The position numbers and the translations under genes are program-made. From Acheta domesticus (Eukaryota; Arthropoda; Insecta; Orthoptera; Gryllidae): a DNA stretch of 64,000 bases. The DNA is taken from NCBI GenBank assembly GCA_031308135.1, contig JAHLJT010003656.1, positions 71,876,984 to 71,940,983 of the forward strand, given 5' to 3'. Below, piece by piece: positions 60,371 to 64,000 of the stretch. The notes beneath the pieces were generated by a model that was not told the DNA's origin, ran no database searches, and worked only from the letters and a program-made list of their open reading frames with translations. Position 1 is the stretch's first letter, and every line of letters starts with the position of its first letter.

Positions 60371-61799
60371 TTGTCATGGTATATTGCAGATTTATTTCAA
60401 TAATAAAATTGGTTTGTTTTTCTTTCATTGTTTGAGAGAATTATGATTTAAAATAGGAAGATGGAATATCTGCTCTGTCTTAGGTAGTGATTTGAACTTT
60501 CAGAATGGTGCTTCTCTAACAGAACCTTTTACAGCCATTTGCTGGGTATCATGTGGAATGCAAACAGCTTAATTTTTACAATATAATTTTCTAGCTCAAG
60601 CTTCTAATTTTCAAGCTGCATAAACTTGATATTCCTTTTCTAATTTCCATGTTTTACCTTTGAAAAGTCCTTAGAATTCAGAAAATTGTGTTCTGTTGAA
60701 CACTGAACAAATTTTACCAAATTTCTTACTTTAATTAATAAATGGATTTTGAGATCTGAAATATTTACTCACAGTAAGCTGTTAAAGAAGTCTCCAAAAA
60801 AAATAAACTTTACTAGAGTGAAGAAAGTATGTTTTCAATTCCACTGATATTTTTAGAAAATCTCATATTTTAAGTTGATTGGGGGTGTAATTTATTCTAA
60901 TAATTAAGGTCAGTAAATTTTGTAATGTGTGTTTTGTATTTTATATGAATTCATTGTAGACAAAATTCCCATAGTGTTGTTAATATCTTTTAAAATAACT
61001 GCTTTTATATTATTCCTTTATCACCCTTTCCAGTCACTGGAGACAAACCAGTATTCCTATATTCCTTCATCTATGTTTCTAATCCATAGAGAATTCTAAC
61101 TCTCTTTATAATATCAAGCATAAATGCCAAATGTGCCTAATTGTAAAAAAAATGTACTTCAAAGAAGTAAATGGATTCTATTTTGTTTTTTGTTTTTTTG
61201 ATATGTCTTGTTTTGTGATGAAAGTGGAAGGATAAATCTGTACATAAAATTACATAAAAATCCTTTAGCATAATGCCGCAACCATTAAAGTTAACTGCAA
61301 TTCCTGTCTGGAAGAGTTCCTGCTTACAAGACACAAAATGTCCTAAGCGGGTATGTAGTTTCCTACATATTTTAAAACCTAAAACCTTATTGATTCCCAA
61401 CTGTACGAAATTTATCATTGTGTTGTGACCATACTAATCAAACCATGTACTTATTTAATAGTTCCAGTGATTTTTTTCCATGTGTTTCTCTTATAGAGTG
61501 TGTAGTGTGTCTGTTGTGTTGTGATCGTGAAGTTTTAGTGAATGGTGGTAGATATTAACTGATTTTGTGCGTGCTTAACTAGTAATGACTGTCAATGTGT
61601 TTGCAGAATATCAAATGTTCCTTAGTGCTATTATATCACCCAGATTTCAGATTCTGAGTGATATGCCGAATGAACTGAAACTTTGTGTGTGAAAGATGGG
61701 GCGTGATTTTTGGGGTTTTAAGGGAACAAGTTACTGGCAATCATCTGCTGTGATTCTCAATGTTGTAAGTTGCATCCTTCAGAGTGTGTTCATTGCTGA

Positions 61800-61960
61800 C
61801 ATGTTGACTGTGTTTGAAGTTTCCTCGGAAAACTCGGAGCGTTTGTAAAGGTACAAGCATTCTACAATTTTTCTACAGCATTTTCGCCAGACGCAGCCGT
61901 CAATGCTGCGCTATTTGAGCGTCGATTTGCACTGTTTCAATGATCGAGCTCTTTCTCGTA
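61800..61960 (+). promoter_or_regulatory. CpG-enriched patch with a donor-like site
   Basis: CG dinucleotides become frequent (CGCCAGACGCAGCCGTC, GCGCTATTTGAGCGTCG) in otherwise CpG-poor intron. The patch ends in TTTCTC/GTAAGT (61958). It could be an untranslated first exon of an internal transcript joining the exon at 62533, or just the edge of a CpG island. Speculative; no TATA box or initiator is convincing. Confidence 0.22.
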
Positions 61961-62532
61961 AGTGCTAATATTTAATTGAATATTTTTTTAATGCAGCTTT
62001 TTTTTCTCTGGTACCTCCGGCTCTCCACTGCTCCAGCTGCGCCCCCCAGATTTTCTTGCATGCCGTTCCGATAAATTACATTCCCTTTCCTCCACTTTCT
62101 TTAGCTCTTGCCTCTTTCCAAATTTCCTTTTCGAATATTCACCATCTCATATTACTTATTTCCTGATGAATATGTCGATTATTTAGGCGATTTCATATAT
62201 TATACGTCTTTCAACACAACAACCAACATGCGATGTCATTTCGTGTTTGATGTAAGATTTCTTGAACTATGAAGGATCGTCGCAGACATTACGTCCACTT
62301 ACACGCTCCCAACTCCTTTGCGCGCATTCAACAATTTCCAGAAAACATATCCGTTACTTGCAACTGCCGTGACTTTCCCCTTCAGTGCAACCCATTTGCG
62401 CGAGGGGTTTGTGACGTCCGTCTAGGCTGCCCGAAAGCGGGCGGGGTAGGAGCCGGAGGTAGGAGAGGCGTGCGCGACCGCGCCTGCCCTCGAGCGCTCG
62501 CGCGCGCGCTCTTACGCCCGTTATGTTTGCAG

Positions 62533-64000
62533 GTACGGGGGCGGAGGCGGCACGTCGTCGTCGGACTATCGCGGGTACGGCGGCCGCGACCAGCACCACC
62601 GCCTGGAGCCGCTCATGTCGGCCGCGATGTACCGCAGCAGCGGCAGTTCCCGCTACGGAGGGTACGACGCGGCCGCCGCCGGAGACACCTCGGCCGGCCA
62701 CTACGACTCGCGAGCGATGGCGGCGGTGGCGCCGGCGGGCGACGGCTCGGCCGCGCAGGCCTCCGCCGCCGACTACCTGGCGCCGCCGGGCCTGGAGCGG
62801 CCGCCGTCGTACCGCGGTGCGCCGGGCGCCTCCGGCGACTGGGAACGCGCGGACAAGGAGCGCTACGGCGAGGACGGGCGCGGCCGCTACTACTACAGCC
62901 CGCGGCGCGGCGGGCGCGGCGGCTCGGCCAGCCCGCCGCCTCCGCCGCCGCCGGTGTCGTCGACGTCGTCTCGCGTGCGCGGCGCGTCGCGCGAGCGCTA
63001 CTCGTCGGGCGAGCGGCGCGGGCGCATGGGGGCAGGCGCGCCCCACGACCGGCGCTCGGGCGGCGGAGGGCGCAGCGGGCGCGGCCACAGCGCGGCCCCG
63101 CGCGAGGGCAAGGACGGCGGCGCGCCCGGCTCGGCGGCCGCCGCCCAGCAGCACCAGCCTGTGGAGGCGCTGGAGGCCGGCACCACCCGCGACAAGGAGG
63201 GCGGCGGCGGGCGCGACCGCGACCGCGAGCGGGAGCGCGAGCGCGTGCTGGTGGAGGTGCGCAAGGAGCCGTCGGTGGAGCGGCGACCGCGCGGCAGCGG
63301 CAGCGGCGGCGGCGGCGACAGAGAGCCCCCCTCAGCGGCGCCCGCGCTCGCAGCCAACAGCTCCGACAAGAAACCGACCAAAGAGAAGAAGAAGAAAAAC
63401 AAAAAAGAACGCGACGGCGACAAGAAGAAGAAACGCAGCAAGGAGAAGAAGGAAGCGGCGGCCAGTACTGGCTCTCGCTCGAAAGACGGCACCGTGTCGG
63501 ACAGCGGCAAAGAGACGCCGTCGGACGCCCGGGGCAAAGAGAACAGCGCTCCAGAACCGCGCGCCGACGACAAGGACGGCAAGGAGCGCGAACGAGAGCG
63601 AGACAAGGAGCGCGAACGCGAAAAGGACCGCTCGCGCGACAAGGAACGCGAGCGGGAAAAGGAGCGAGAGCGCGAACGCATGGCCGAGCGTGAGAAAGAG
63701 AAGGAGCGGGAGGAGAAGAAAGAGCGCGAAAAGGAGAAGGAGCGGGCCAAGGAGCGCGAACGAGAACGGGAGCGTGAGAGAGAGCGGGAGCGCGAACGGG
63801 AACGGGAACGTGAGAGAGAGCGGGAACGCGAACGGGAACGCGCCCTGGAAACGACGCCCCCGCCGAAGGCCGGCGTAGCCGACTTGGTGCCGCCGGGGAC
63901 GGAGGACGACTGCTTGGACGACGCGGGCGGCGGGCTGTCGGGGGCCGGCGGGGAGCGTCCCAAGCAGCAGGCCGTGAAGGCCCCTCTGCTGCGCACGTTC
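62533..64000 (+). CDS. RBBP6: Exon L (partial), Gly/Tyr, Pro, Lys and Arg-Glu-rich C-terminal region
   Basis: Acceptor CGTTATGTTTGCAG; phase 2 in (split Arg codon), open for 489 codons to the window edge. Order: RYGGGGGTSSSDYRGYGG, PLMSAAMYRSSGSSRYGGYD, SYRGAPGASGDWERADKERY, GRYYYSPRRGGRGGSASPPP, RERVLVEVRKEPSVERRPRG, a Lys-rich block (63364-63455, KKPTKEKKKKNKKERDGD), an Arg-Glu repeat likely forming a long charged helix (63582-63845), then TPPPKAGVADLVPPGTEDD. Lys-rich C-termini are usual in RBBP6. Other frames and the antisense strand are also long open because of the very high GC content. I chose this frame by phase continuity with the upstream exons and by its sensible composition. The exon end is not in the window. 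Confidence 0.87.

Larger units (their letters stand above)
34343..62532. other. Intron K, 28.2 kb
   Basis: AT-rich intron without a convincing nested gene; no open frame has a recognised domain apart from LINE relics. Mobile elements and repeats sit mainly at 43.5-47.3, 51.7-52.8 and 56.6-57.8 kb and are listed separately. The stretches 34.4-41.1, 47.4-51.6, 52.8-56.6 and 57.9-60.2 kb show nothing I can name. The last kilobase becomes CpG-richer towards the acceptor GTTATGTTTGCAG. Confidence 0.7.
1182..64000 (+). other. RBBP6: Partial gene: RBBP6/SNAMA-like protein, C-terminal half
   Basis: This span is one spliced gene, open at both window edges. The visible exons add up to a little over 1,000 codons. 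Reading phase agrees across every junction, which is the strongest evidence that the exons belong together. Seen: Ala/Pro-rich, His-rich and Gly/Arg-rich segments, then DPLAAFERMLREKDDRD followed by SR, SPR and TPR repeats, Tyr/Arg segments and a Lys and Arg-Glu rich tail. Known: RBBP6 (fly snama) has N-terminal DWNN, zinc-knuckle and RING domains followed by Pro-rich, RS-rich and Lys-rich regions; it ubiquitinates targets and acts in mRNA 3'-end processing in the nucleus. Inferred: this is that family. The defining N-terminal domains are outside the window, so another SR-rich nuclear protein (SRRM-like, for example) remains possible. Confidence 0.6.

Noticed and set aside
62354..63996. Long open frames on the minus strand and in two + strand frames over the last exon
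   Set aside because: They are products of very high GC content and RE/SR repeat symmetry. None joins the upstream exon in phase, and their composition is monotonous Arg/Ala/Ser.
1..64000. CRISPR arrays, bacterial operons or phage-type systems
   Set aside because: No regularly spaced repeats with unique spacers, no ribosome-binding-site organised genes; the DNA is intron-rich and eukaryotic.

Overview
The window looks like animal, probably insect, nuclear DNA. Long AT-rich introns are crowded with relics of LINE, SINE, Penelope-like, hAT, pogo, Harbinger-like and piggyBac-like elements, and they separate short exons with GT..AG borders. The repeat mix and intron sizes fit a large-genome hemimetabolous insect; that placement is inference.

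One host gene fills the window on the + strand. I can place eleven well supported exons plus one likely and one doubtful exon between 1182 and the right edge. Every junction keeps codon phase: 1-1 in the first exons, 1-2 at 9134-9239, 2-2 at 11928-12263, 2-1 at 17093-17151, 1-1 at 18075-18185, 1-2 at 18272-18353, then 2-2 to the end. The product is a low-complexity nuclear-type protein. In order it has Ala/Pro/Val-rich and His/Pro-rich segments, a Gly/Arg patch, the segment DPLAAFERMLREKDDRD running into Ser/Arg repeats, Tyr/Arg-rich stretches, and a final exon rich in Gly/Tyr, Pro, Lys and then long Arg-Glu repeats. The best fit is the C-terminal half of an RBBP6/SNAMA E3 ubiquitin ligase (3'-end processing, p53/pRb binding). 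The diagnostic DWNN, zinc-knuckle and RING domains would lie upstream of the window and are not seen, so the name is provisional. The 3' end lies beyond 64000.

Layout: 1-9 kb, early exons and mostly featureless intron; 9-19.5 kb, most of the exons, a fold-back MITE at 11.0-11.4 kb, a 175-bp Penelope-like copy at 14 kb and a LINE relic at 14.7-15.9 kb; 19.5-21 kb, a hAT element with 8-bp target duplication carrying a SINE, followed by a 5S-rRNA-derived SINE; 22.8-34 kb intron, a nest in which a pogo/Tigger element (about 24.84-29.0 kb) carries a LINE with SGNH-esterase ORF1 and a Harbinger-like MITE; 34.3-62.5 kb, a 28-kb intron with two LINE relics, SINEs, a piggyBac-like MITE, a 62-nt hairpin and a Penelope-like inverted-repeat element with a SINE inside; 62.5-64 kb, a very GC-rich last visible exon.

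The most unusual signals are: a hammerhead-ribozyme-like half-core in two diverged copies of one retroelement family, with compensatory changes in its stem; CpG decay visible in only one of the two copies of a hAT target duplication; two independent LINEs in which the reverse transcriptase core has been removed by internal deletion; and an abrupt switch to GC-rich codons in two exons of an otherwise AT-rich gene.
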